From Baia soyae (lineage in GTDB: Bacteria > Bacillota > Bacilli > Thermoactinomycetales > Thermoactinomycetaceae), in assembly GCF_004341445.1 (NCBI RefSeq), contig NZ_SLXV01000030.1, positions 1-36,949 of the forward strand: DNA of 36,949 nt, read 5' to 3'. Shown here piece by piece: positions 23,032-31,030 of the stretch. A program made the position numbers and the translations under genes. Positions within the stretch are counted from its first letter, which is position 1. Every line of letters starts with the position of its first letter. Below the pieces are notes generated by a model, which was not told the origin of the DNA, made no database searches, and was given only the letters and a program-made list of their open reading frames with translations.

Positions 23032-23541
23032 TTAAACTGTACGTTTCACTCGGGGAATACCGTGGTTGTTGCTTCGTTCGTGTTTAAATAGCACGGGAAT
23101 CACCCACCGGTCTAGTCCCCATCTCCCCGCATTAAATCCTGCGACAAGCACAAAGATCGTAAACAAGATCATGGGTGGATTCATGCTAAGAGTGCCTGAG
23201 AATAAGTATGCAAAGTTCATCATGATCGCCATAAGCGCTGCAAATGTTGTAAACAGCCCCGCGATTAATCCGATGCCAACGAGAAGCTCTCCCCAAGATA
23301 CTAAGAAATCAAAGACGTTTATATGTGGAATCGCTATATTTTTTAAAAACCATGCCCACCAAGCTTGTACACTTGGGAAATCCCCAGTGGACTTTTGTAA
23401 TGCTCCGGCCAAAAATTTTTGGGCTGTAAAAGAACCCGTCACCTTATGCCAACCTGCTTGTATCCAAATCATTCCCAAAGATAAACGCACCACAGTTAGC
23501 AAGAAGGTCGCATACACATTGCTCCTTAAGAAGCCTACCAC
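23032..23541 (-). CDS. DoxX-family membrane protein
   Basis: The protein has 169 residues from a GTG with AGGGGGGA upstream. Four membrane segments are visible (about 12-30, 75-100, 103-122 and 125-145). Between the first two lies a conserved GWHKVTG segment typical of DoxX proteins; SWGELLVGIGLIAGLFT is the second hallmark. DoxX proteins are linked to membrane redox and sulfur or quinone stress in several bacteria; the activity here is unknown. It lies in the same direction as the nitroreductase gene. Confidence 0.85.
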   Translation of the reverse strand: MVGFLRSNVYATFLLTVVRLSLGMIWIQAGWHKVTGSFTAQKFLAGALQKSTGDFPSVQAWWAWFLKNIAIPHINVFDFLVSWGELLVGIGLIAGLFTTFAALMAIMMNFAYLFSGTLSMNPPMILFTIFVLVAGFNAGRWGLDRWVIPVLFKHERSNNHGIPRVKRTV

Positions 23542-23578
23542 TCATATCCCCCCTAGATAAAAGTTTATATTAATAAAA

Positions 23579-23696
23579 TTATCTTAAATCAAATTAATAA
23601 TAAAAGTCAATCATTTCAGATAATAAAATGATTATGCTTTCATAATTGGCATTCTAAGCTTTTTGATAATAAAAATGTAATTCAAAAAGATAATAA
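23579..23696. repeat. Repeated GATAATAA motifs upstream of DoxX and DUF2975 genes
   Basis: GATAATAA occurs at 23619, 23665 and 23689, and an inverted ATTATCTT at 23579, all in the divergent promoter region. They may be binding sites of a shared regulator, for example the Xre protein encoded nearby, or chance in AT-rich DNA. Confidence 0.3.
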
Positions 23697-23760
23697 TTTA
23701 TTGACCAACGATAAATATGATATTAAAATCAATGTAACTTATTAAGTGAGGTGCTTTAGT

Positions 23761-24240
23761 ATGAAACATGTATCAACGCTCTTTTTAAAGATAGCTATTT
23801 TTATTATCGGACTACCCATTCTTGCTTTATGTATATTTTTAGTTCCCCATATAGGGAGTTTCGCAGCAAGATTGTATCCAGATATTGCTTCAATCAAATA
23901 TCTCGTTTTCCTCGTGATGTATGGAGCGGCTATCCCGTTTTACATTGCTCTCTACCAGGCTTTTAATCTTTTACGGTACATTGATGAGAATAAAGCATTC
24001 TCGAAACGATCTGTGAAATCATTAGAGAACATACAGCGCTGTGCGATTACTATCAGTGGGTTGTATGTATTAGGCCTTCCACTTTTTCATTTTATAGCGA
24101 GGAAAGTTGATCCTCCTGTTGGAATGGTGGGACTCATCATCGTTTTTGCTTCGCTGGTTATCGCCGTTTTTGTTACGATCATGAAAAAGCTTCTACAAGA
24201 AGTGATTCATATAAAATCAGAAAATGACTTGACGGTCTGA
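23761..24240 (+). CDS. DUF2975 membrane protein (YoaS-like)
   Basis: The protein has 159 residues from the ATG at 23761, placed by GAGGTG; the upstream GTG would overlap it. Four membrane segments are seen (about 5-30, 45-72, 95-118 and 123-145), with the family's YIDENKAFSKRSVKSLENIQ segment between the second and third. The function of DUF2975 is unknown. In B. subtilis such a gene pairs with a small Xre regulator (YoaS/YozG), as here, where the regulator starts about ten bases downstream. Confidence 0.8.
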   Translation: MKHVSTLFLKIAIFIIGLPILALCIFLVPHIGSFAARLYPDIASIKYLVFLVMYGAAIPFYIALYQAFNLLRYIDENKAFSKRSVKSLENIQRCAITISGLYVLGLPLFHFIARKVDPPVGMVGLIIVFASLVIAVFVTIMKKLLQEVIHIKSENDLTV

Positions 24241-24250
24241 GGTGAAGAAT

Positions 24251-24472
24251 ATGGCAATAATAATTCATATTGATGTGATGTTAGCCAAACGAAAAATGAG
24301 CGTAACGGAGCTTTCGGAGAAGGTCGGAATTACGATGGCCAATCTTTCTATATTGAAAAATGGAAAGGCAAAAGCAATTAGGCTTTCTACTTTAGAAGCG
24401 ATTTGCAAAGCATTAGATTGTCAACCCGGAGATATTTTAGAATATCAAATGGATCAAGACACCCATGATTAG
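24251..24472 (+). CDS. Small Xre-family regulator (YozG-like)
   Basis: The protein has 73 residues. The ATG at 24251 is placed by TGAGGTGA just upstream. It is a single helix-turn-helix domain (MLAKRKMSVTELSEKVGITM, then ANLSILKNGKAKAIRLSTLE) ending CQPGDILEYQ, typical of the short Cro/CI-like proteins paired with DUF2975. It probably represses its own operon; the GATAATAA repeats upstream are candidate sites. Confidence 0.85.
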   Translation: MAIIIHIDVMLAKRKMSVTELSEKVGITMANLSILKNGKAKAIRLSTLEAICKALDCQPGDILEYQMDQDTHD

Positions 24473-24579
24473 TATGGTAAGCAAAAGCAAAATACAGGTA
24501 GGGTCAAGCTTCGCAGTGATTTTATGATCACTGTTTATTTTTATTGCCAGTTGCATTTTAAGTTCTATTGAGTTAAATT

Positions 24580-24612
24580 ATTATGATATATCAAACATTG
24601 ATGTATCATATA
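24580..24612. promoter_or_regulatory. Operator-like dyads upstream of the MarR gene
   Basis: TTATGATATATCAA and ATTGATGTATCATATAA form overlapping dyads closely resembling those at 22848-22880. They end about 30 bases before the TTG start, where autorepression would act. Confidence 0.65.
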
Positions 24613-24644
24613 ATTTAGTAAGCACTAAATGAGGAGGGAAAGAA

Positions 24645-25073
24645 TTGATAAATGCATGCTCTAAGGAAGCTATTATTTTATATAAATTACATTTTCTCAA
24701 CAAAGAAATCAGTTCGAAATTTGAAGGATGCACAGGTGTTAGTCAGTCACGGCTTGAGCTTTTACATCATCTGTATCGAGTAGATGAAATAAGTCAAAAA
24801 GAACTTCAACAAGTGATGAATATTGATAATGCTGCCATCACACGGCATTTAAAACAACTTGAAGCAAAAGAAATGATTGTAAGACGAAAAAAACCAAGTG
24901 ACAACCGAATTACTCTTGTTAGCCTCACTGATGATGGACGTCAAAAAATTAGTTCGTATCAAGAAGAAAAGGAACGTTTCGTTACCTCTATACTAAAAGG
25001 TTTTAATGAAAAGGAACTAGATGTACTACTAAATATGCTAAATAAAATTAAAAATAACATAGAAGAAATTTGA
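24645..25073 (+). CDS. MarR-family transcriptional regulator
   Basis: The protein has 142 residues from a TTG behind GAGGAGGG. The winged-helix domain is clear: SRLELLHHLYRVDEISQKEL, then QQVMNIDNAAITRHLKQLEA (recognition helix) and the wing MIVRRKKPSDNRITLVSLT. The dimerisation helices are at both ends. MarR proteins repress stress and efflux genes and release DNA on binding phenols or on oxidation. Matching dyads lie before its own gene and before the nitroreductase. The DinB gene begins 14 bases after its stop, and the Old Yellow Enzyme gene follows in the same direction. Confidence 0.9.
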   Translation: MINACSKEAIILYKLHFLNKEISSKFEGCTGVSQSRLELLHHLYRVDEISQKELQQVMNIDNAAITRHLKQLEAKEMIVRRKKPSDNRITLVSLTDDGRQKISSYQEEKERFVTSILKGFNEKELDVLLNMLNKIKNNIEEI

Positions 25074-25087
25074 AAAGGAGAGAGTAC

Positions 25088-25588
25088 ATGATGACACAAT
25101 CAAATGAAGCATTTGTGCAATCCTTAATAAAATCACTAAGAGGAGAGCGAGGACATATTCCGATTGCGAATGCGTTATCCGACATTGATTGGGAATTGGC
25201 AGGCAAGCAAATAGACGGAATCCCTTATTCGATTTACCAATTATTAAAACATATGATATATTGGCAAGATTTCCTTTTGCTAGGTCTTCAAGGAGAACAA
25301 CCTAAACTGCCTGCTCATGTAAAAGAGAGTTGGCCTGATAAAAGCAATGCCGAAAGTCAAGATGAATGGCAAAGAGTCATTCAACACTTCTTACAGGGAG
25401 TAGAACAAGCTTGTACCATAACTCAAACAACAAAATTAGAAGACCCTTTGGAAAAATATCCAGATGTGACACGAGCTGAGCATTTGCGTAACATTGCCTC
25501 TCACAATAGTTATCATCTGGGTGAAGTGGTAGTGATTCGTCGACTTTTAGGCTCGTGGCCTCCGCCTAGTGGTGGTTATCCAGCATAA
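25088..25588 (+). CDS. DinB/YfiT-like superfamily protein
   Basis: The protein has 166 residues from the ATG at 25088 behind AAAGGAGAGAG. It is helical, with the metal-binding histidines of the family: LLKHMIYWQDFLL (near residue 53) and ASHNSYHLGEVVVIRRLLG (near 140). Members are four-helix-bundle proteins that bind metal, and some are thiol-dependent S-transferases. Position in the MarR operon suggests a role in electrophile or thiol stress; this is inference. Confidence 0.82.
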   Translation: MMTQSNEAFVQSLIKSLRGERGHIPIANALSDIDWELAGKQIDGIPYSIYQLLKHMIYWQDFLLLGLQGEQPKLPAHVKESWPDKSNAESQDEWQRVIQHFLQGVEQACTITQTTKLEDPLEKYPDVTRAEHLRNIASHNSYHLGEVVVIRRLLGSWPPPSGGYPA

Positions 25589-25617
25589 GTTGCTTCATAT
25601 ATTAAGGAGGAATAAGG

Positions 25618-26745
25618 ATGACAAGTTCAAATCATAAAGTAGCAAGTATTTTTAAAGGAACCAATGTAAACGAGGGTGGTTTTTTCGAAAGCATTGAGGA
25701 TACGAAGTTATTTGATCCGATTCAAATTGGATCTTGGTCTCTTCGGAATCGTATAGCGATGGCACCGATGACGAGATGTTTTGCAGATAATGAGACGGGA
25801 GTAGTTGGCTCTGATGTGGTTGAGTATTACCGAAAGCGTGCGGAGGATGGGATTGGATTAATTATTACAGAGGGGATTGTTATTAGCCCAAGAGCAAAAG
25901 GGAATCCTGGAGTACCAGGCATTTACACGAAAGAGCAAATTGATTCTTGGAAACCTGTTACGGAGGCAGTTCATAAAGAAGGTGGGACGATTATTGCTCA
26001 AATATGGCATGTGGGGCGTATGAGTCATCGTGAACTATCTGGTGGACAAATGCCACAAGCACCTTCAGCGATTGCGGCAAAAGGAGATGTTCCACGCTTT
26101 CGTAAGCCATATGATACACCAGAAGAAATGACACTTGAAGATATACAGGAAGTAATCAATCAGTATGCACAAGCTGCGAGAAATGCGATGGAAGCTGGCT
26201 TTGATGGTGTTGAAATTCACGGTGCACATGGATATTTGATCGATCAATTTACATATGAATTCGCAAATAAACGAACAGATCGATACGGCGGTGATTTAAA
26301 ACAGAGGTTAACCTTTATGAAAGAAGTCGTTCAGGCTGTGATTGAAGCGGTGGGAGCAGATAGAACCCTTTTACGTTTCTCGGCACTTAAAGGGGATAAC
26401 CCAACGTATCTATGGGAAAATCCTGAAGAAGCGATTGAAACATTTGTAAATATGTTTAAGGAAGTTGGTTTAACCATGATTCATCCTTCATCGATGAATT
26501 ATACAGATGTTATTTCGGATGGGAATAATTTTCATCAATTAGTAAGGAAGTATTGGGATGGGATTATGGTAGGGGTAGGTAGTTTGAACCCGAAAGAGGC
26601 CGAAAAATCATTGCAAGAAGGAACAATCAATGTAGCCGCATTTGGCAGACCGTTGATTGCGAATCCAGATTTTGTTCATCGAATGAAGCATGCGGAACCT
26701 TTCATCGAATATGATGCGAAAGTGCATCTTGTTACGTTGGTGTAA
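25618..26745 (+). CDS. Old Yellow Enzyme family NADH:flavin oxidoreductase (alkene reductase)
   Basis: The protein has 375 residues with AAGGAGGA before the ATG. It is an FMN-binding TIM barrel: LFDPIQIGSWSLRNRIAMAP and MTR at the N-terminus, GLIITEGIVISP, IWHVGRMSH, the substrate-binding pair in GVEIHGAHGYLIDQF, NKRTDRYGG, and the FMN phosphate loop in VGVGS...AAFGRPLIANPD. The family reduces activated C=C bonds of quinones and unsaturated aldehydes with NAD(P)H. An unusual N-terminal extension of about 30 residues precedes the barrel. It is the third gene of the MarR operon. Confidence 0.9.
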   Translation: MTSSNHKVASIFKGTNVNEGGFFESIEDTKLFDPIQIGSWSLRNRIAMAPMTRCFADNETGVVGSDVVEYYRKRAEDGIGLIITEGIVISPRAKGNPGVPGIYTKEQIDSWKPVTEAVHKEGGTIIAQIWHVGRMSHRELSGGQMPQAPSAIAAKGDVPRFRKPYDTPEEMTLEDIQEVINQYAQAARNAMEAGFDGVEIHGAHGYLIDQFTYEFANKRTDRYGGDLKQRLTFMKEVVQAVIEAVGADRTLLRFSALKGDNPTYLWENPEEAIETFVNMFKEVGLTMIHPSSMNYTDVISDGNNFHQLVRKYWDGIMVGVGSLNPKEAEKSLQEGTINVAAFGRPLIANPDFVHRMKHAEPFIEYDAKVHLVTLV

Positions 26746-26753
26746 ATCAGTAT

Positions 26754-26790
26754 GAAGGAGCCATCTCTTGAATGCAGAGATGGCTCCTTC
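26754..26790. terminator. Terminator of the MarR-DinB-OYE operon
   Basis: GAAGGAGCCATCTCT pairs perfectly with AGAGATGGCTCCTTC around a seven-base loop. Confidence 0.85.
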
Positions 26791-26851
26791 ATTGGCTTTA
26801 TGTGACCAGGCATTGGACATGGACGAATAAGAAAACGATACTCTTTACTTA

Positions 26852-27187
26852 CTATTGTGCTTGTTTACGACGACGAATCAAGAGAATACCAGCACCAGCC
26901 ATCAAAGCCGCCGCACTCGCTGCGACTACGATAGGATAATTAGTGGCCGTTTTTGGTAACTTTCCGCCTTTCGTTTCCTTCGATTGTGCTGTTTCAGTTT
27001 TAGTAGCGGGCTTATTTTCTTTTGTGATATTTCCGTTATCTTGATGCTTAGTTGTTTCGGAGTGAGTCTTTTGTGGTGTTTTCTCAGGTACAGTTCCTTC
27101 ATCCGATGCAAATGAAATACCTTGGAATGCAGTAATAGAAAGTGCTAGGGTGGCGACTACTCCGAATGCTTTAGTCATACTTTTCAT
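26852..27187 (-). CDS. Small sortase-anchored (LPXTG-type) surface protein
   Basis: The protein has 111 residues. The start at ATG 27187 is placed by AAAAGGGGA; the longer ORF has no site. Residues 1-28 form a signal peptide ending ISFAS. A short Thr/Lys/Glu-rich spacer follows, then LPKTATNYP, a hydrophobic segment (IVVAASAAALMAGAGILL) and the basic tail IRRRKQAQ. This is a complete sortase A sorting signal, so the mature spacer of only about 45 residues would be linked to peptidoglycan. With no other domain it may be a wall spacer or the remnant of a larger adhesin. No sortase gene is in the window. Confidence 0.85.
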   Translation of the reverse strand: MKSMTKAFGVVATLALSITAFQGISFASDEGTVPEKTPQKTHSETTKHQDNGNITKENKPATKTETAQSKETKGGKLPKTATNYPIVVAASAAALMAGAGILLIRRRKQAQ

Positions 27188-27382
27188 AATAAACATCCCC
27201 TTTTCTTTTCTCTTGCGATGTAGGATGATCGTTCTACACATATTTACTAAGAACTTACACAAGATCATAAAATAGAGAGATAAATATTAAATAAAGATCA
27301 TAACAATTTCAGATAAAGATTTTACCATATTAAAAACATATCTCGTACTCGAGGGTAAATGGCAAGCCAAAGGAGGACAGCA

Positions 27383-27472
27383 TTGTGTTGTGGTAGCAAT
27401 GGTACTCAACCTATTGTAAATTTGAGAAATTCATTAGAAATCAAGTGCGTTTTGTATATCCATCGAGTATAA
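27383..27472 (+). CDS. Possible small Cys-Cys peptide upstream of the multicopper oxidase
   Basis: A 29-codon ORF begins at a TTG six bases after AAAGGAGG (MCCGSNGTQPIVNLRN, then SLEIKCVLYIHRV). The strong ribosome site is the only support. Three cysteines could bind metal, which would suit a leader of the metal-handling genes downstream. The remainder of 27188-27557 is the divergent promoter region of the surface-protein and oxidase genes, with no other clear signal. Confidence 0.3.
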   Translation: MCCGSNGTQPIVNLRNSLEIKCVLYIHRV

Positions 27473-27557
27473 TTTAATTGAGCAAAACAGGGGTTCGTTC
27501 TGAGGGGAAATGAAGAACCAAATTTTTTTGGACTAAAAGTTGCGGGAGGTAAACATT

Positions 27558-28637
27558 ATGAGCAGGGATAAACAAAATGGGTCTGATGAAACTCTTTCAT
27601 CATTCTTTTCCCGACGTAAATTTTTGAAGGCAGGGATAGGAAGTGCTTTGGGTATAGCAGGTATGGCTACATGGCTATTTCCTAAATGGGTTCGAAGTGA
27701 GGGTATTGCTACATCTAATTCTCATGATCATTCCAACCATGGTGGTAGTGGTATGGATCATAGTGGTATGGATCAAGTACATGCTATGAATAAAAAAGCC
27801 TCGCCGAATGCTTATCAATCGGCACAACAAGCATTAACTACATTTGACTATGGAAAAGTCAGTAAATTGCCAGATGGTCGAACTCTAAGAGAATATACAA
27901 TGTTGGCGCAAGATAATGAGATCGAGGTGGCTCCAGGTGTCTTTTATCCAGCGTGGACATACAACGGAACTGCACCAGGACCTACGATTAGAGCCACAGA
28001 GGGAGATTTACTACGTATTAAGTTCGATAATGGGAGCGCTCATCCGCACACGATTCATTTTCATGGAATTCATCCTGGGAATATGGATGGATCGTTTGAA
28101 ATTGTACAGCCAGGTAAAAGTTTTACCTATGAGTTTACAGCCGAACCTTTTGGTCTTCATCTCTATCATTGTCATTCTATGCCATTGAAAAAGCATATCG
28201 AAAAAGGGCTTTATGGAGCATTTATCATCGATCCAAAAGAGCCGCGAAAGAAGATGAAAGAGCTAGTAATGGTGATGAATGCCTTTGATACAGATTTTGA
28301 TGGTGAAAATGAGTTTTATACCGTTAATGGTTTAGCAAATGCATTTCTCGATCATCCCATCCCGTTAAAAGTAGGAGAGGAAGTCCGCATTTATTTGGTA
28401 AATGTTACGGAGTTTGACTTGATTAACTCCTTCCATCTACATGGGAATATGTTCAAACTGTACCGAACAGGAACATCTTTAACCCATTATGAAATAACGG
28501 ATACCGTGATGTTATGTCAGGGAGAGCGGTCTGTTTTAGAGTTTTCGTATAAATTCCCTGGTAAATATATGTTTCACGCCCACCAAAGCGAGTTTGCGGA
28601 GCTAGGTTGGATGGGATTATTTGAGGTAACGGAATAG
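27558..28637 (+). CDS. Tat-exported multicopper oxidase
   Basis: The protein has 359 residues; GGGAGGT places the ATG at 27558. A twin-arginine signal (SRRKFLKAGIGSALGIAG) sends the folded enzyme across the membrane. A His/Met/Gly-rich stretch near residues 55-75 (SHDHSNHGGSGMDHSGMDQ) may bind copper. Two cupredoxin domains follow. Copper ligands are visible in HTIHFHGIHPG, HLYHCHSMPLKKH, NSFHLHGNMFK and the C-terminal HAHQSEFAELGWMG, an arrangement of two-domain or nitrite-reductase-like multicopper oxidases. It probably oxidises metal ions or small substrates outside the cell. The ZIP transporter gene follows after 14 bases. Confidence 0.87.
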   Translation: MSRDKQNGSDETLSSFFSRRKFLKAGIGSALGIAGMATWLFPKWVRSEGIATSNSHDHSNHGGSGMDHSGMDQVHAMNKKASPNAYQSAQQALTTFDYGKVSKLPDGRTLREYTMLAQDNEIEVAPGVFYPAWTYNGTAPGPTIRATEGDLLRIKFDNGSAHPHTIHFHGIHPGNMDGSFEIVQPGKSFTYEFTAEPFGLHLYHCHSMPLKKHIEKGLYGAFIIDPKEPRKKMKELVMVMNAFDTDFDGENEFYTVNGLANAFLDHPIPLKVGEEVRIYLVNVTEFDLINSFHLHGNMFKLYRTGTSLTHYEITDTVMLCQGERSVLEFSYKFPGKYMFHAHQSEFAELGWMGLFEVTE

Positions 28638-28651
28638 GAGGAATGAATTCG

Positions 28652-29833
28652 ATGAGTGCTTCGAAGAAATGGATTTTAGGTCTGCTTCCGGTTGTCTTAC
28701 TTGCTTTGATGATCGTCGGTTTGTTTTCAGGAATGGATCGGCTCATTCCTCGTGCCAATATTCCGTTAGAGGAGATTCATTTTGATCGTGTATGGACAGT
28801 AGAGGGAAAGATATTAGCAAAAGTGACGAATACGGGAGCTGATCCTGTTACGATTGCTCAGGTAACGGTAAATGATGCGATGTGGAATGCAGAAATTCCT
28901 AAGTCGGAACTTGGCCGCTTTGATCAATCAGATATCACGATTCCGTTTCACTGGGTAGAAGGAGAGCCATATGTCGTAACAGTGATCACGTCTACAGGAG
29001 CTAAGTTTACGGGCGAGATTGCCGCTGCCATGGAAGTTTCACGAGCAACACCTGCTACATTTGGTTTATATGCACTAATTGGCCTCTTTGTTGGAGTAAT
29101 TCCGGTCCTATTAGGAATGTTATGGAAGCCATTTGTAGCAAAGTTAGGAGGCAAGGGCTACACTTTTGTTCTAGCGGTTACGATTGGGTTACTTATCTTC
29201 TTAGGAGTCGACTCTCTGAATGAAGCATTTGAACTAGCGGATCAGATTCCGGGTGCATTTCAAGGAGTCGGTATTATTTTACTAGGGGGATTGGGGAGCT
29301 TCCTCATTTTAAGCGCAGTCAGCTCTTATACTGAAGCACGACAAGAAAATTCATCTAATTATCGGACCAAGTTAACAGTGGCGTATCTCGTTGCCCTTGG
29401 GATCGGAATTCATAATTTTGGGGAAGGCTTAGCCATTGGAGCTGCTTTTACGTTAGGGAATGTAGCGATGGGGGCATTTCTCATTATGGGATTCACGTTG
29501 CACAATATTACGGAAGGCTTAGCGATTGTAGCTCCTGTTGCCCGTGAGAAGATAAAGGGCTCGAATTTATTTCGTCATTTGCTTCTTTTGGGAGCAATGG
29601 GTGGTGTTCCAGCGATATTGGGTACTTGGATTGGTGGATTTGTTTACTCTCCGATTTGGTCTCTTATCTTCCTATCGATCGGAGCGGGAGCCATATTCCA
29701 AGTGGTTGTACAGGTGTTCCGCTTAGAGCGTTCCGAATCGGATCGAGCGACTTTCTTGACGCCTGTAGGTGTAGCTGGATTAATGACTGGTATTGTAGTG
29801 ATGTATATTACAGCGCTGTTTGTTACTGCCTGA
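28652..29833 (+). CDS. ZIP-family metal transporter with N-terminal extracytoplasmic domain
   Basis: The protein has 393 residues from the ATG at 28652, ten bases after AGGAGG. One N-terminal membrane segment is followed by a beta-rich region of about 100 residues (EIHFDRVWTVEGKILAKVTN), then about eight membrane segments. The ZIP signature histidines are in HNFGEGLAIGAAF and HNITEGLAIVAP. ZIP proteins import divalent metals such as zinc, iron or manganese. The extra domain and the co-transcribed multicopper oxidase suggest an oxidase-coupled metal uptake or handling module; the metal is unknown. Confidence 0.87.
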   Translation: MSASKKWILGLLPVVLLALMIVGLFSGMDRLIPRANIPLEEIHFDRVWTVEGKILAKVTNTGADPVTIAQVTVNDAMWNAEIPKSELGRFDQSDITIPFHWVEGEPYVVTVITSTGAKFTGEIAAAMEVSRATPATFGLYALIGLFVGVIPVLLGMLWKPFVAKLGGKGYTFVLAVTIGLLIFLGVDSLNEAFELADQIPGAFQGVGIILLGGLGSFLILSAVSSYTEARQENSSNYRTKLTVAYLVALGIGIHNFGEGLAIGAAFTLGNVAMGAFLIMGFTLHNITEGLAIVAPVAREKIKGSNLFRHLLLLGAMGGVPAILGTWIGGFVYSPIWSLIFLSIGAGAIFQVVVQVFRLERSESDRATFLTPVGVAGLMTGIVVMYITALFVTA

Positions 29834-29854
29834 TAAGGGGCAAGGTACAAAGAA

Positions 29855-29900
29855 GTCATCTAATGAAAAGGATCATTTTCTTGGATGGCTTTTTTTGTTG
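29855..29900 (+). terminator. Terminator of the oxidase-transporter operon
   Basis: AGtCATC and GAAAA pair with TTTTC and GGATGgCT, followed by a seven-T run. Confidence 0.65.
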
Positions 29901-29964
29901 TAAGATTTGTTTCAGTCTACTCATGAAACTTTCTCGGTTGACATTCTTTATTTTGATTACTATA

Positions 29965-30135
29965 CTATTAATTAGCTAGGTTAACTATATGTGTGAGCTG
30001 AGTGAATTTACCATTTTCAAATGCAATTTGATTCAAAGAGCTAATTTGGCTATATAGATGTGAGGCAATCTTGTACTATCAAAATCGATTCATAAATTTT
30101 TTTACCCTATTAGTTAGTTTAGCTAATTAATAGGG
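29965..30135. repeat. Inverted repeats upstream of the second O-methyltransferase gene
   Basis: CTATTAATTAGCTA (29965-29978) has an exact inverted copy TAGCTAATTAATAG (30120-30133). The right copy is also half of a local hairpin in which CCCTATTAGTTAG (30105-30117) pairs with CTAATTAATAGGG (30123-30135) with one mismatch. No T run follows. A two-site operator with looping is one reading. Nothing else was recognised in 29901-30251. Confidence 0.55.
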
Positions 30136-30251
30136 TGCTATTTAGCAAATTGGTAAGGGGGTGAGGAAGAGAGGCTTTAAAAAGTAATAGGTTGTCCCGT
30201 AACGTAAGAGTACTTTATACCACTATCTGGATTTGAAAGGATGACGCAAAC

Positions 30252-30923
30252 ATGAATGATGTCCAAATAAAATGGTCCAAAGTCGACGATTATATCTACA
30301 AACTACTTGTACAATCGGATGAAGTATTAGACAAAGCCTTAGAGGCCAACGAAGAAGCCGGTTTACCATCAATCGATGTAGCCCCTAATCAAGGAAAGAT
30401 GCTGTACTTACTTGCCAGAATTAAAGGAGCCCAGCGCATACTGGAGCTGGGGACTCTAGGTGGATACAGCACCATATGGTTAGCACGTGCTCTACCCCAA
30501 AATGGCAGATTGGTAAGTTTAGAACTTGATCCTATTCATGCCAAAGTGGCTCAGGCAAATATTGACCGAGCGGGGCTTTCTTCATGTGTCGAGATTCAAG
30601 TGGGAGAAGCGCTCGATTCCTTGGCTAAGTTAGCAGAGCAATATGAAGTATTTGATATGATCTTTATTGATGCGGATAAGGTTAACAACCCTAACTATTT
30701 ACAGTATGCTCTACAATTTTCACTTCCTGGAACTTTGATCATCTTCGATAATGTCGTTCGTGAAGGAGAAATCATTGACGAAGACAGCACAGATTCTAGT
30801 ATCCAAGCAACTAGGACCTTATTCGAGATGATCGCCAAAGAACCCCGTTTAGTTTCTACAGCCATTCAAACAGTGGGTGGTAAAGGATACGACGGCTTTG
30901 CATTTGCTCTCGTTATTGAGTAA
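30252..30923 (+). CDS. SAM-dependent O-methyltransferase, element B copy
   Basis: This 223-residue protein has the same length as the chromosomal copy at 144-815 and is alignable without gaps. The SAM motif ILELGTLGGYSTIWLA and the FIDADK motif are intact, and both copies end with the block TVGGKGYDGFA. Differences are spread along the protein and are mostly conservative, so both copies probably remain functional. The shared ribosome-site region shows that the whole gene was duplicated. Its promoter region, with long inverted repeats, differs from that of the other copy. It lies just inside the right part of element B and converges with the recombinase gene. Confidence 0.85.
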   Translation: MNDVQIKWSKVDDYIYKLLVQSDEVLDKALEANEEAGLPSIDVAPNQGKMLYLLARIKGAQRILELGTLGGYSTIWLARALPQNGRLVSLELDPIHAKVAQANIDRAGLSSCVEIQVGEALDSLAKLAEQYEVFDMIFIDADKVNNPNYLQYALQFSLPGTLIIFDNVVREGEIIDEDSTDSSIQATRTLFEMIAKEPRLVSTAIQTVGGKGYDGFAFALVIE

Positions 30924-30976
30924 GTTAGGAATCTACGAATCTATCACCTATTTATCCCATGAACAAAACTGTGATT

Positions 30977-31021
30977 AAGGAGCGTCCTACGTTTTTCAGC
31001 ATAGGATTGCTCCTCTTTTTT
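30977..31021. terminator. Bidirectional terminator between methyltransferase and recombinase
   Basis: AAGGAGCgtCCTA pairs with TAGGattGCTCCT, followed by a T run. Confidence 0.8.
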
Positions 31022-31030
31022 GCACTTAAG

